DNA of 64,000 nt, taken from NCBI RefSeq assembly GCF_037392515.1, contig NC_090290.1, positions 39,951,753 through 40,015,752 of the forward strand. Direction: 5' to 3'. Below, piece after piece: positions 47,301 through 56,812 of the stretch. The notes under the pieces were generated by a model that was not told where the DNA came from, did no database searches, and saw only the letters and a program-made list of their open reading frames with translations. The stretch is from Haliotis asinina. Lineage: Eukaryota > Mollusca > Gastropoda > Lepetellida > Haliotidae. Numbering within the stretch: position 1 is the stretch's first letter; each line of letters opens with the position of its first letter. Both the position numbers and the translations under genes were made by a program.

Positions 47301-50300
47301 TTCTTACCTTTGGCAGAGGACAGCATCCCCACTCGCCAGAGGACAGTTTACAACAGGTGCTTCTATCTGGACATTCATGGGTAGAGTCACACATTATGTT
47401 TTCCACATTCTTCACAATGGGTGCAGTTTTCTTGAACCAAGTGATAGAGAGTCCATCTTGTTTGTTACATTTGCCGGATGCTGTATCACAAGTTGTTCCT
47501 TCGGGGCAGCAGTGTATTCCATCAGAACAGCACACAGCCTGGAAACAGAATATCACAGGACATCACTCAGGGAAAATATACTCATGGAAAAATTTAAGGG
47601 AATGCATGTTTCTTAGGGCAATTCAAAATTTCTGTTTACTAACTTCGGCGCTGTGTCTTATCGTTTTCGTGAACAGCACTTCACTCAAACTCACCATAAT
47701 GTTTTCCTAAAGTTACATGCACTTAGATTTACACGTGACATGTATGTGCACTGTCAAACACAACGGATAAAACCATTGTTAACATGGCGAGACAGTACTT
47801 AACTTTGACACAGAAGTGGGAGGCAATTGGCATGGTCAATTGTGGAATCTCATTACGACAGGTTGCAACAACTTTTCACAAGTCTGTTAGCATGATATCC
47901 AGACTTTGGAATCTCTATAGAGCGACTGGTGACGTCAAAATGAGGCGTGGTCGGGGATGGAAAAAGAAAACCACCCAATGGGATGACCGGACCCTACACC
48001 TTATTGCTCTGCGAGACAGGTTCAAATCCTCCTCCAAAATCAATATGGAATTCAGGCGAAGAACAAATGTCAGAATTTGTTCATGTACAGTGCATAATCG
48101 TCTTAAATCGGCTGGACTAAAAAGCCGCCGTCCATTGGTTGGAATCAACATGACTGAGCAACGCAAGCGCTTGAGACTGCTGTGGGCACAAAATAATGGA
48201 GGAAGAACCGTGCGTCAATGGAGAAACACCATGTTTAGTGATGAGAGCAGGTAGACACTAGACCATAATGACGGTCGAATTTGAGTTTGGAGACACGGGT
48301 TTCCCTTTAACCACAAAACAGATCTTGTGCATGTTGATGGCAGGTGTACGATATCATGACTAAATCTTGAACCTGATTGTGATCCCCTTTGCAGGTACAG
48401 CAAGTTGAATGTTCGAGTTCCAGTATGACAATGCCCGCCCTCACATCGCTCTTGTTTGTCTGGACAGTGTGGGGGCTGCAGGTGTCCCGATGTTGGAATG
48501 GCCAGCTAAAAGTCCTGACCCTAACCCCATCGAACATATTTGGGATGTTTTTGGCCGCAATGTTCGGGACAGGCCTGTTCAACCCAACAATTTGGATGAA
48601 CTTTCCGTGGCTCTCCTAGAAGAATGGCATAGAATTCCGATTGGTACCATCCGTACACTCATACACAGCATGCCACGATGATGCTAACAGTTCTCCAGAG
48701 ACATGGGGTCACACCCGATATTGATTTTCATCACTTGACATAAGTCTTTTCATATGTATGAACTTTTCTCTTACTGTTTCAAAAGATTTATAGTCAGAGC
48801 TATTTCATGCGTTCCCTTAAACAGAAAGAGCATTTCCATTAAAATCACTTCTGAAAGATCATTAACAATCTTACCTCTGGCAGAGGACAGCATCCCCACT
48901 CGCCAGAGGACAGTTTACAACAGGTGCTTCCATCTGGACATTCATGGGTAGAGTCACACATTATGTTTTCCACATACTTCGCAATGGGTGCAGTTTTCTT
49001 GAACCACTTGATAGAGAGCCCATCTTGTCTATCACATCTGCCAGATTTTGAATTACAAGTTGTACCCTCAGGGCAGCAGTGAAATCTATCAGGACAGCAT
49101 ACAGCCTGGCAACAATAACATCAGACCTCACTCAGTGAAAATAGAAAGAGCATTTCCAGAAAATCACTTCTCAAAGATCATTAACGTTCTTCTTATTGAG
49201 ATTAAACAGTTAACACTTTTAGATGCTTTGGATAGATTGTTTAAAACATCAGACGAATATGCACACAGACTGTTCTCACACTTATTCCTTATTCATTTGA
49301 CTTCAAGTTTACATTTAAGGTACTTCTATCAAGAAGGAGTTTCAATAACCTATTATACTTCTCGTTTCAGTCGAGAACATTGATTATTCCCAAATGAGTG
49401 AGTGAGTGAGTGAGTTTAGTTTTACGCCGCACTCAGCAATATTACAGCTATATGGCGGCGGTCTGTAAATAATCGAGTCTGGACCAGACAATCCAGTGAT
49501 CAACAACATGAGCATCGATCTGCGCAATTGGGAACCGATGACATGCGTCAACCAAGTCAGCGAGTCTGACCACTCGATCCCGTTAGTCGCCTCTTACGAC
49601 AAGCTGAGTCGCCTTTTATGTTATTCCCAAATGAAAGATGATGAAAAGAAATAATAAGATTGATACCTTTTAGTAAGGAACAGGGCAAGACCAATGGAAA
49701 GGAAAGATTGCATCTCATCTGTAATTGCAGGCCTACAGCAGAGCCTGAGCCACAATCAGAGGATCTAACTGATGACGGAGATATCTTGGAGGTAGTGCGA
49801 GGCAAAAGTGGTATTCAATCTCCTAAAGCACCTCTCCATGAAGGCCTGTAGGGAGCAGTTCCTGTGGGAGAGCCATGGTAGATGCCAAAGCCTGTGTCTT
49901 GTGGCTGCTGGCCACTGTAAGCGGAGGAAGGTGTGTGTAAATAAAACTGCTAAGGATGGTGAATCACAACCAAAATGCTGGAGTGGTATGAGAGACTTCT
50001 GTAGTTGAGGCAGTCGATAGAGGCATAAATGGTCTCTTGTGCAACCTGCATCAGTCCTTGGAAGTAGCCAGGCAGACCTGCGATGCCTTGACAGGACAAA
50101 TGGAGAGATCTTCTGAGTCATCAGGGCTCAAGATAACAGCGGAGTTGTGAAGTGTGACCCGGCTGTCCTGGTAATTGATTTATTGCGACAAAATCTCATC
50201 GTAAACTGGAGTACGAAACCAGAAAAATTTGCAGAGGCCAAAGCTGAAGTTGGAAGTCGAAGTTGAAGCTGAGAGTCAAGGCCAGCGCTGATTGCAATAA

Positions 50301-53300
50301 GCTCAGAAGCTTCTGCCACTGGCGAAGAGTATGGGGTTGAGACAGTGAAAGGAAAACCAACTGCCTGATCTTGTAGAAAGCCTTCAGAACAAAGAATTTG
50401 CTGACCTCGGTGTCGAACACCACCCTGATTAACTGAACGCGGCATGTGGGGATTAAATTCTGCATGTCCAAGAGCATGCCTAACTGGTGAAGTAGCTGAA
50501 ATGTTAGGCTCATGTGATGAAGCAAAAGGGCATGATCGGTCTCTGCCTGAATGCACTTGCCTATATGTATGCCTCAAAGATTATGCCGTTACGATGTAGA
50601 AACCTGGTGACAGGCTTCGTCACCTGTGTCATTAGCCACAAAGACAAATTGGACAAACTTGCAATGAGTAGAAAGATTGGGACGTGCAGGTGATCGCCCA
50701 GCTTGAAAATGGTCTTGAGGAATGCCTCAACTCGACAAAGTCTGCCCTGTGGACCAGAAAGATGGGCGGTACAGAACCCCGGATCGGCAGGAACTGCACC
50801 CATGGATTTTATAGTAAGTTTCTGAATCAGTGTTTCTATGGTGGACTGCAGGACTGCTGTATGATGAGCGTGATACTTCCTGTGGTCCGGATGAAGAGTT
50901 AGAGGCAGGTTGTCGATCACAGTGAGTTGAAACCCCTTGGTCAGCGTGGACAACAGGAGGGGACATCCAAGATGGTCCAATGCAGGGCATAAAGCCCAAG
51001 CCTTCCACCTTCCAGAGAATCCATAGCAGGCAGGACAGGATCTGGGAACTGGTTGTGAAGCCATGAAGGTGTGACACTGACGACCTGAGTGACCTCTGGC
51101 AGATCCTCAAATCGGAGGTCTTGCAGGTGGGCATCTTGTCCAACATTGGTCACTATATCATGTATAGCACCACTGAAGAGGGATCTACCTGACCAGGGTT
51201 GAAGTAAACAGTCAGTGTGGAGTGAGTCCTCCCAAGAGGATAACTGGAGAGGATATCTCTATATCACACCCATTTTTTGGAAATGAAAGCAAGTGGGCCG
51301 GCTGATTGAGGATGTTCTGAAACTATTGCTACTGCTGTAAGACCATTGAAGCCTGAACAAAAGCTTGCTGAGTGGGGACTGCGAGAGATAGAGACAAGGC
51401 CACAGCTTCCATCGCTATTAAGACCATGTTAAGAAGGCCAGAATCTTACAAACAGTGTCATCCAAATGCTACAATTCTCTGTCTTCCAACAAAAGTGGAG
51501 ATACGCTCTTTGTTTCATCCCCAACACATCATCATTCACAGGAGGGGACACAATCAGTGTAAGCCATGCACATGAGAAGAGGCCAAGCTGAAGCAAGGCA
51601 CAGCAAAGCTTGCCTTTATAGAGATTACCAAATTCCTCATCTTAGGAAGATGCAATCTGTGTGAAAGCAGGCACAGGGAGGAAACGTAATAGAGACAGTA
51701 TCTGTCATAGCAAGTAAGAAGAACCGATGGTGATTGACTCCAAGTAGTAATTGCAGTGACACGACACTGGCGTCAGATGTCAAAACAGAATCCAATGGCC
51801 AATGCAAGTGCCTCATCCAAACAGTGAACCAGTGCAGTAGGACCAGGCCACTGCCCAGAAAATGGAATCAAAATCAAAGGGCTTACACGCAGAAACATTG
51901 GAGATGGATTCCAAGCCACCAGCAGAATAGGTCTAGAAGTAATCGCAGGTGTAACAACAGGCAAAGCTGAAGGCACAGGAGGTACAGTTGATCTAGTGTC
52001 CGGAACTGAAGGGTAAAGAAGTGGATGCATATCCCAATGGATGAGATAAAAGCATAGCCTGAAGTGGTGCACTGGACCTAAGTGCTGCACTGGAGGCAGA
52101 GTGGATCCAAAAAGACATAGGACACCAGTGGATAATCCGTTGGCAAAGAAAGCAGCGCTCAGGGGTGGTGGTTAGGGAGAGCGCCAAACCAACAAGTGTC
52201 GCTGTATGAGACAGTTGAGAAGACTGAAATGGCATACTCAGAAGGGGGTTATAAGGGTCTGAATATGTAAGGGTTTTCCAGAGGAACACTGATTACACGA
52301 TACCATTTAGAAAGTGGTCAAATGCAACATATCTCACATTTGGGATTTCACTTTCTTAGTAAAGTACAGATTCTAGAACGTTTTGGTTGAGACTCAACCG
52401 GGATTCAAACCCACACTCTCAGACAAAGGTACTTTACTTCAACAAAAATGAACCCCTCTGATGAGTGTAAATTGTGTACCCCTCTGATGAGTGTAAATTG
52501 GCACAGCGGTGGTGTGTTTTCTTCAATATTCTGCACACTTTCATACATGGTCAATAGAAGTCCTCCCAGCAGTGCATACCTTGGGGCAGGGCAAGTTTAA
52601 AAATTATGATACAATGTCACACACTGAAAATAGTGAGAACAATTCCAGAAGATCACTTAAAATAGACCATTGACTCTCTTACCTTTGGCAGAGGACAGCA
52701 TCCCCACTCGCCAGTGTACAGTTTACAACAGGTGCTTCCATCTGGACATTGATGGGTAGAGTCACACATTACATTTTCCACATTCTTCACAATGGGTGCA
52801 GTTTTCTTGAACCACGTGATAGAGAGTCCATCTTGTTTGTTACATTTGCCAGATGCTGTATCACAAGTTGTTCCTTCGGGGCAGCAGTGAATTCCATCAG
52901 AACAGCACACAGCCTGGAAACAATATCACAGGACCTCACTCAGTGAAAACAGAAAGAGCATTTCCAGAGAAATTACTTCTCAAAGATCATTAACCTGCTT
53001 ACCTTTGGCAGAGGACAGCATCCCCACTCGCCAGAGGACAGTTTACAACAGGTGCTTCTATCTGGACATTCATGGGTAGAATCACACATTATGTTTTCCA
53101 CATTCTTCACAATGGGTGCAGTTTTCTTGAACCACATGCGAGAGAGTCCATCTTGTGTGATACATGTGCCGGATGCGAGATCACAAGTTGTTCCTTCAGG
53201 GCAGCAATGCATTCCATCAGAACAGCACACAGCCTGGAAACAATATCACAGAACCTCACTCAGTGAAAATTGAAAGAGCATTTCCAGAAAAACACTAATC

Positions 53301-56114
53301 AAAGATCATTAACTTTCTTACGTTTGACATACGACAGCATCCCCACTCGCCAGTGTACAGTTTACAACAGGTGGTTCCATCTGGACATTCATGGGTAGAG
53401 TCACACATTACATTTTCCACATTCTTCACAATGGGTGCAGTTTTCTTGAACCAAGTGATAGAGAGTCCATCTTGTTTGTTACATTTGCCGGATGCTGTAT
53501 CACAAGTTGTTCCCTCGGGGCAGCAGTGAATTCCATCAGAACAGCACACAGCCTGGAAACAGAATATCACAGGGTCACACTCAGTGAAAAAAGAAAGAGC
53601 ATTTTCAGATGCTGACTGAATCACTGCTTTCCTATGGTGATCATTTACCCTAGACCATGGCTCTCATTACCTTTGGAAGTGGACAGCATCCCCACTGGCC
53701 AGAGGACAGTTTACAACAGGTGTTTCCATCTGGACATTCGTAGGTGGAGTCACACATGACATTGTTGACATCAACAGCCTGCAATAAGGCAAAGATGAAA
53801 GTAGGTTTTGACAAGTCAGCATCTCTTCTTCACATTTCATCCTGCAACTTAAGCTGTGCCCACATCCCTAATTTTAGATTCACATAGCAACCAAAGTCTT
53901 GTCAGTATGTCTCTTTCACAGTTCACCTAGCGACCAGTCATCTCAACATCATGTGTCAACCAAGTCAGTGAGCCTGTCTCTTACCACAAGCATAGTCACC
54001 TTTTATGGCAAGCATGGGTTGCTGAAGGTCTATATTCTACCCCAGACCTTCACAGGTTTATCAAAATAGAAGACAATGTGAAGGAAATATGTTTTGAACA
54101 TTTTTCAAATATTCTGGAAAATAAGATATTCCAGCAGTAGATCTCACCCATGTGAGGAATCAAACCCAGATCTTCTAAGTGACAAGCAAACAGTTTAACC
54201 ACTAGTAACCCACTACACCAACACAAGAGAAAGTACCTGGATATTAACACTGTCTGGGTTTACAGAGAGTAAAATGCATGAATGCAGCAAAAAATGAGAA
54301 ATGAAGTTATTAACATGTCTCTGCCCAGTAGAAAATGATAACAAAAAGCTGTAGACTTCAAATTCCCTGAAATAAAGCTCAACTGCATTTCCATGTAATT
54401 CAATGTAATTCAAAACTACACACTTTCAATGTTTGTACCGAGCCACAACCAAAATTCGTGGATAACCTTGATTAATGGATCCCTGAAATTATTATGCCAA
54501 CTTGTAAATAAAGTTTTAACTGATGAAGCGGTACTTTTGATGTACATACAATGCCATGCCTCTCTGACAAAAAGTTCCGAATCTCTACATTACACACAAG
54601 TACACTAAATATACTTTTCCATCATTGAGATAAATAGCCCGATCACCAATACCATCATTGCCAAATTTTATTTTAACAAAATGTCAAGTAAAGAAGATAC
54701 CATTCACACCAACGTCCTCACTTCTCGTTGTCTGCTTTCCTTGGTGTCAATACTTAATGCAGTGGGCTTGCATACATAGTGACATAAAGTAACCAGCTAC
54801 GTAATCGACGAAACAGGTGGGCACATGAATGGGTGATGATTGCAAATGGCTTCCGTAAACAAACCTTTCATTCACAAGTGGAATATTTGGCATTTTCAGT
54901 TTGTGAAATAAATAGTTAAAATAATCAGTGCATATACAAAATGAAATCATGCATTTAAAATATCAATTCTGACGCACTTCCGTTATATTCACTAATAAAG
55001 GTTACACGAGCGTAATATATGTTCACAAGATTTATTTGTTGTTTGAAATGAAACACCACATTTTTTCAGCTGTAAGATGGGTGCCTCCTATTTGGACCAG
55101 ACACTCCAGTGATCGACATCAGGATCAAATTACAATAAACATAACAATAAACTAGAAATATTGTACCAACATGATGTATGTAAACTAAATATGGACAAAT
55201 AGTATATTTCTTTAGCTACATAGTCTAATGATCTAAATATGGACACTGCACATTTTACTGTTACCTACCAATTCAATAAGACTGTCACTCCAAAATACTC
55301 TATGTGTTGAGCACATATGAAACATTTTCTAAGCCTGCACTCATTGCATAAATAACACTGATTTGTTGCATTATGCTGCACCAGCAATTTTGCAGCTATT
55401 CGCATCTAAAGCTAATAGGGATCTAGTACACCCTTGTCCTCTTCACAAGATATTCTACATGTTTTACAATATACCCAAACTTCGAAGTTCTGGTGATTCA
55501 TTTATAGGGCAAACGCCGAATGGCAGGGCAGACGCCCAGTGGCTGTTGTGAGTTGTTTTATGAGCATTAGAAATCAGGAAGTTAAGTTAAATACACACAA
55601 ACATCAATATAATTTACCTGAGATAGGTAATATCACCTCAGATGCAAAATTTATCACAAGTATAAAAAATAATAGCAATAGGCAATTTTTAAAGAAGGAA
55701 GCCCCATGATGACAACACCCTCTTGCAGTGAGAAGCAAAAAGTAAGAATCACTGTTGAAGAGCCATACAAAATCCCAGAATGTGGAGGGTGGCAACAGTT
55801 TTGCTGATACGATGTTATCAATGCTATTTTTGAAGGAAACATTTGATTTTCATGTGTGAAATAGATGAATGTATCCTTTATAACTCAAAGTCGGTGAAAG
55901 AAAAACATTAAATGACATAAAAGATGAAAAATACATTTTTGTCTTACATCATCTAGAACCCCTGACACTGGGATAACGGTATATCAGGTTATCAAAAGAA
56001 CAACAGCTAACACCAATGTGCAGCCACAAATATGTTATCACCGTGTTACAAGGTACTTACTGTCGAAACAGTCACAATCCCAACCAGCGCTAATACTACA
56101 ACCTTCCACATCAT
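38210..56114 (-). CDS. GRN: Progranulin, 15 granulin domains, complete, 17 exons
   Basis: A secreted, cysteine-rich growth and immune modulator precursor. Coding exons in order: 56114-56061 (signal peptide), 53778-53671, then thirteen 231-bp exons (listed separately), 39820-39524 and 38329-38210. The total is 3582 nt, 1193 aa, and all junctions are phase 0. Each internal exon ends one 12-cysteine granulin and begins the next, with the intron falling between the fourth and fifth cysteine groups (...CCPLPK | AVCC...). Domains are separated by a conserved linker ('NKQDGLSITWFKKTAPIVKN'). Vertebrate progranulin has seven and a half granulins, so this is about twice as many. Introns hold a DIRS fossil, a Tc1-like transposon, a second DIRS-like fossil and a minisatellite, yet the coding chain is unbroken. 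Confidence 0.92.
38330..39240 (-). repeat. 32-bp minisatellite in the last progranulin intron, copies the splice acceptor
   Basis: About 28 units. On the minus strand each reads 'cacaatgttgcaggctgaat' followed by 'tataatgttgaa'. The first 17 bases of this match the true 3' splice site of the terminal exon, which abuts the array. Confidence 0.93.
39524..39820 (-). CDS. GRN: Progranulin exon 16, 99 codons
   Basis: Closes granulin 14 and opens granulin 15. It is 22 codons longer than the other repeats because the inter-domain linker is expanded with basic residues ('KKLPKIILPWQQELFTKNGH'). Donor 'gtaagt' after 'CCPEAN'. It is the most diverged repeat exon, as expected of an old terminal unit not renewed by duplication. 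Confidence 0.92.
39911..40141 (-). CDS. GRN: Progranulin exon 15, 231 bp
   Basis: Closes granulin 13 and opens 14. It has 'GRCNKQDGLSLTW' and ends 'LLSGEWGCCPLLK'. Confidence 0.93.
40231..40461 (-). CDS. GRN: Progranulin exon 14, 231 bp
   Basis: 'GLSVTW' and 'DSSHQCPDGSTCC' variants are shared with the exon at 41540-41770, marking the start of a duplicated 1.3-kb block. Confidence 0.93.
40896..41126 (-). CDS. GRN: Progranulin exon 13, 231 bp
   Basis: Variant 'GLSLTW' and 'DSTHQCPDGSTCC'. The 434-bp intron after it carries the empty site of the DIRS insertion (about 40490-40505). Confidence 0.93.
41218..41448 (-). CDS. GRN: Progranulin exon 12, 231 bp
   Basis: Variant 'GLSLTW' and 'ECPDRSTCC'. 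Separated from its neighbours by 91-bp introns. Confidence 0.93.
41540..41770 (-). CDS. GRN: Progranulin exon 11, 231 bp
   Basis: 'GTCNKQDGLSVTW' and 'DSSHECPDRSTCC'. It is preceded on the minus strand by the 4.6-kb intron that holds the DIRS fossil. Confidence 0.93.
41806..45955 (-). mobile_element. DIRS-type tyrosine-recombinase retrotransposon fossil
   Basis: About 4.15 kb in a progranulin intron. The ends are inverted repeats sharing 'cttaccttaccataggtctt' (left about 41808-41862, right about 45920-45955). An internal block at 42078-42157 is complementary to the two ends joined, the internal complementary region characteristic of DIRS elements. Minus-strand remains of a tyrosine recombinase lie at 42388-43307, part of which recurs at 43615-43755. 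RNase H-like remains lie at 43909-44301 and possible gag-like sequence at 44640-45200. No reverse transcriptase was recognised. It is internally shortened, with many breaks, and clearly dead. It is younger than the exon-block duplication around it. Confidence 0.8.
42078..42157. repeat. Internal complementary region of the DIRS fossil
   Basis: Reads 'cctatggtaaggtaagtatt'..., then an AT-rich segment, then 'acttaccttaccataggtct'. This is the reverse complement of the right end fused to the left end. Confidence 0.8.
45956..46347 (-). other. Second copy of the 40.5-40.9 kb intron segment
   Basis: Nearly identical to 40503-40895, from 'agagattatttccagaagat' to the 'cttac' of the next exon donor. 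It shows that the flanking exon block was duplicated. Confidence 0.9.
46348..46578 (-). CDS. GRN: Progranulin exon 10, 231 bp
   Basis: 'GRCNKQDGLSLTW' and 'ECPDGTTCC'. Closes granulin 8 and opens 9. Confidence 0.93.
46668..46898 (-). CDS. GRN: Progranulin exon 9, 231 bp (triplet unit c)
   Basis: 'GKCNKQDGLSITW' and 'ECPDRSTCC'. It gives the same protein as the next two exons upstream and lies at an exact 320-bp period with them. Confidence 0.93.
46988..47218 (-). CDS. GRN: Progranulin exon 8, 231 bp (triplet unit b)
   Basis: Protein identical to exons 7 and 9. Flanked by 89-bp introns that are also near-identical. Confidence 0.93.
47308..47538 (-). CDS. GRN: Progranulin exon 7, 231 bp (triplet unit a)
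   Basis: Differs visibly from exons 8 and 9 at one silent site near 47514 ('gtgtattcc' against 'gtgaattcc'). The Tc1-like transposon begins 42 bp upstream of its acceptor edge. Confidence 0.93.
47581..48820 (+). mobile_element. Tc1-like DNA transposon inserted in a progranulin intron
   Basis: The left end 'ctcatggaaaaatttaaggg' follows a TATA. The right end carries the inverted 'catgcgttcccttaa' and appears clipped by about 14 bp. Transposase: 47784-48254 gives the helix-turn-helix N-terminal part ('LTLTQKWEAIGMVNCGISLR') through 'MFSDESR', where the frame ends in TAG (48252). The catalytic end lies at 48409-48681 ('YDNARPHIAL' and 'PNPIEHIWDVF', D-34-E) in another frame. One stop and at least two frame changes make it inactive. 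It interrupts the duplicated intron sequence 'cactcagtgaaaacagaaag'. Confidence 0.88.
48875..49105 (-). CDS. GRN: Progranulin exon 6, 231 bp
   Basis: A more diverged repeat: 'AVCCPDRFHCCPEGTTC', 'GRCDRQDGLSIKWFKKTAPI', 'AKYVENIMC', ending 'CCPLPE' before donor 'gtaagattg'. All cysteines are kept. It lacks a Met near its start, so simple start-to-stop frame scans miss it. Confidence 0.9.
49398..49620 (-). mobile_element. SINE family A with perfect 14-bp target duplication
   Basis: Flanked by TTATTCCCAAATGA at 49384-49397 and 49621-49634. The sequence is close to consensus (a young copy), with (GTGA)n at its tail. It ends at 'gagtcgccttttatg', so the 5' head is truncated. Confidence 0.93.
49700..52450 (-). 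mobile_element. Second DIRS-like retroelement fossil, heavily decayed
   Basis: Lies in the progranulin intron between exons 5 and 6. Minus-strand frames resemble the tyrosine-recombinase C-terminal region (about 49765-50121) and a DIRS-type reverse transcriptase/RNase H region (about 50130-51150), with unassigned remains to about 52300. The ends were not located. It is much older than the element at 41.8-46.0 kb, with numerous breaks. Confidence 0.55.
52683..52913 (-). CDS. GRN: Progranulin exon 5, 231 bp
   Basis: 'GKCNKQDGLSITW', 'HQCPDGSTCCKLYTGEWGCC'. The 'LYTGEW' variant is shared with exon 3. Confidence 0.93.
53003..53233 (-). CDS. GRN: Progranulin exon 4, 231 bp
   Basis: Distinct variant 'GMHCC', 'CDLASGTCITQDGLSRMWFK'. 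Closes granulin 2 and opens 3. Confidence 0.93.
53322..53552 (-). CDS. GRN: Progranulin exon 3, 231 bp
   Basis: Closes granulin 1 and opens 2. It ends 'GEWGCCRMSN' rather than 'CCPLPK'; donor 'gtaagaaag'. Confidence 0.93.
53671..53778 (-). CDS. GRN: Progranulin exon 2, first half-granulin
   Basis: Acceptor 'cttattgcag', 36 codons AVDVNNVMCDSTYECPDGNT... to 'WGCCPLPK', donor 'gtaatg'. It opens granulin 1 directly after the signal peptide. Confidence 0.92.
53935..54058 (-). repeat. SINE family A fragment
   Basis: Covers 'atgtgtcaaccaagtcagtg' to 'ccccagaccttcacaggttt', the head half only. Confidence 0.7.
54122..54230 (-). repeat. tRNA-derived SINE family B fragment
   Basis: 'cccatgtgaggaatcaaacc' and 'aaccactagtaacccactac' are the reversed box B and box A regions. 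The tail is missing. Confidence 0.7.
56061..56114 (-). CDS. GRN: Progranulin exon 1, signal peptide
   Basis: Codes MMWKVVVLALVGIVTVST, a short basic start followed by a hydrophobic core, then donor 'gtaagtacc' in phase 0 with exon 2. The first of two adjacent ATGs was taken as start. No other frame links in phase. Confidence 0.85.
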
Positions 56115-56559
56115 GGCTAAAGATGATATGCCCTGTCCTTGTCTGTGGGCTGATATATGAGTAAAAATAACCACAATGGGATGTTTGATAGTTATCATCA
56201 AGGTCACTTGATAATACAGGTATCAGGTATCTACTGCCAAAGTTCACAAATCAGATTAAGTGGTTGTTGCAGTGTAAAGGATTGATTTTTTTCTCACTTT
56301 GGAAAATGTACTTTAACATAATTAGAAAAAGCCTATGTTACCGTTTGCTTGATGTATATTGTACTTTGAAACACGTGACAATACTGTGCCAAAGAACAGG
56401 TGTAGAAATTGTCCCATAATGAAGGAGCAGGCAGTTTGAAAAGAAATTGTTATTCTGCACAAAACTTCTTAAGTTCAGGGAAATTCAAATGCTGCCTTCA
56501 ATGCAACATTGTTTAACAAATCATTAAAGCCTCTTTCTGTTATTGGTCACTAAATTAGA

Positions 56560-56812
56560 GTGAGTGAGTGAGTTTAGAATTCTGCCGCACTCAGACCCAT
56601 TCCAGCTATATGACAGCGGTCTGTGAATAATCACGCCTGGACCAGACAATCCACTGATTAACAGCATGAGCACTGATGCTGGGAACCGATGACGTGTCAG
56701 CAAGCCTGACCACCTGATCCCGTTAGTCGGCTCTTATGACAAGCACAGTCACCTTTTATGCCAAGCATGGGTTACTGAAGGCCTATTCTACCCCTGACAT
56801 TCATAGGTCTGA
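56560..56812 (-). repeat. SINE family A copy, upstream of progranulin
   Basis: (GTGA)n, then 'agaattctgccgcactcaga' to 'ccctgacattcatagg'. Near full length, with a small gap. Confidence 0.82.

Larger units (their letters stand above)
53779..56060 (-). other. First coding intron of progranulin
   Basis: Contains partial SINEs (53935-54058 family A, 54122-54230 family B). No further granulin exon was found. Confidence 0.75.

Noticed and set aside
39852-47616. Repeated plus-strand frames 'MGRVTHYVFHILHNGCSFLE...'
   Set aside because: They are antisense shadows of the minus-strand granulin exons and have no splice sites or start context of their own.
52440-52500. Repeated 'cctctgatgagtgtaaattg' as a hammerhead ribozyme core
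   Set aside because: The CTGATGAG core is present twice, but no GAAA strand or paired stems lie at the right distance.
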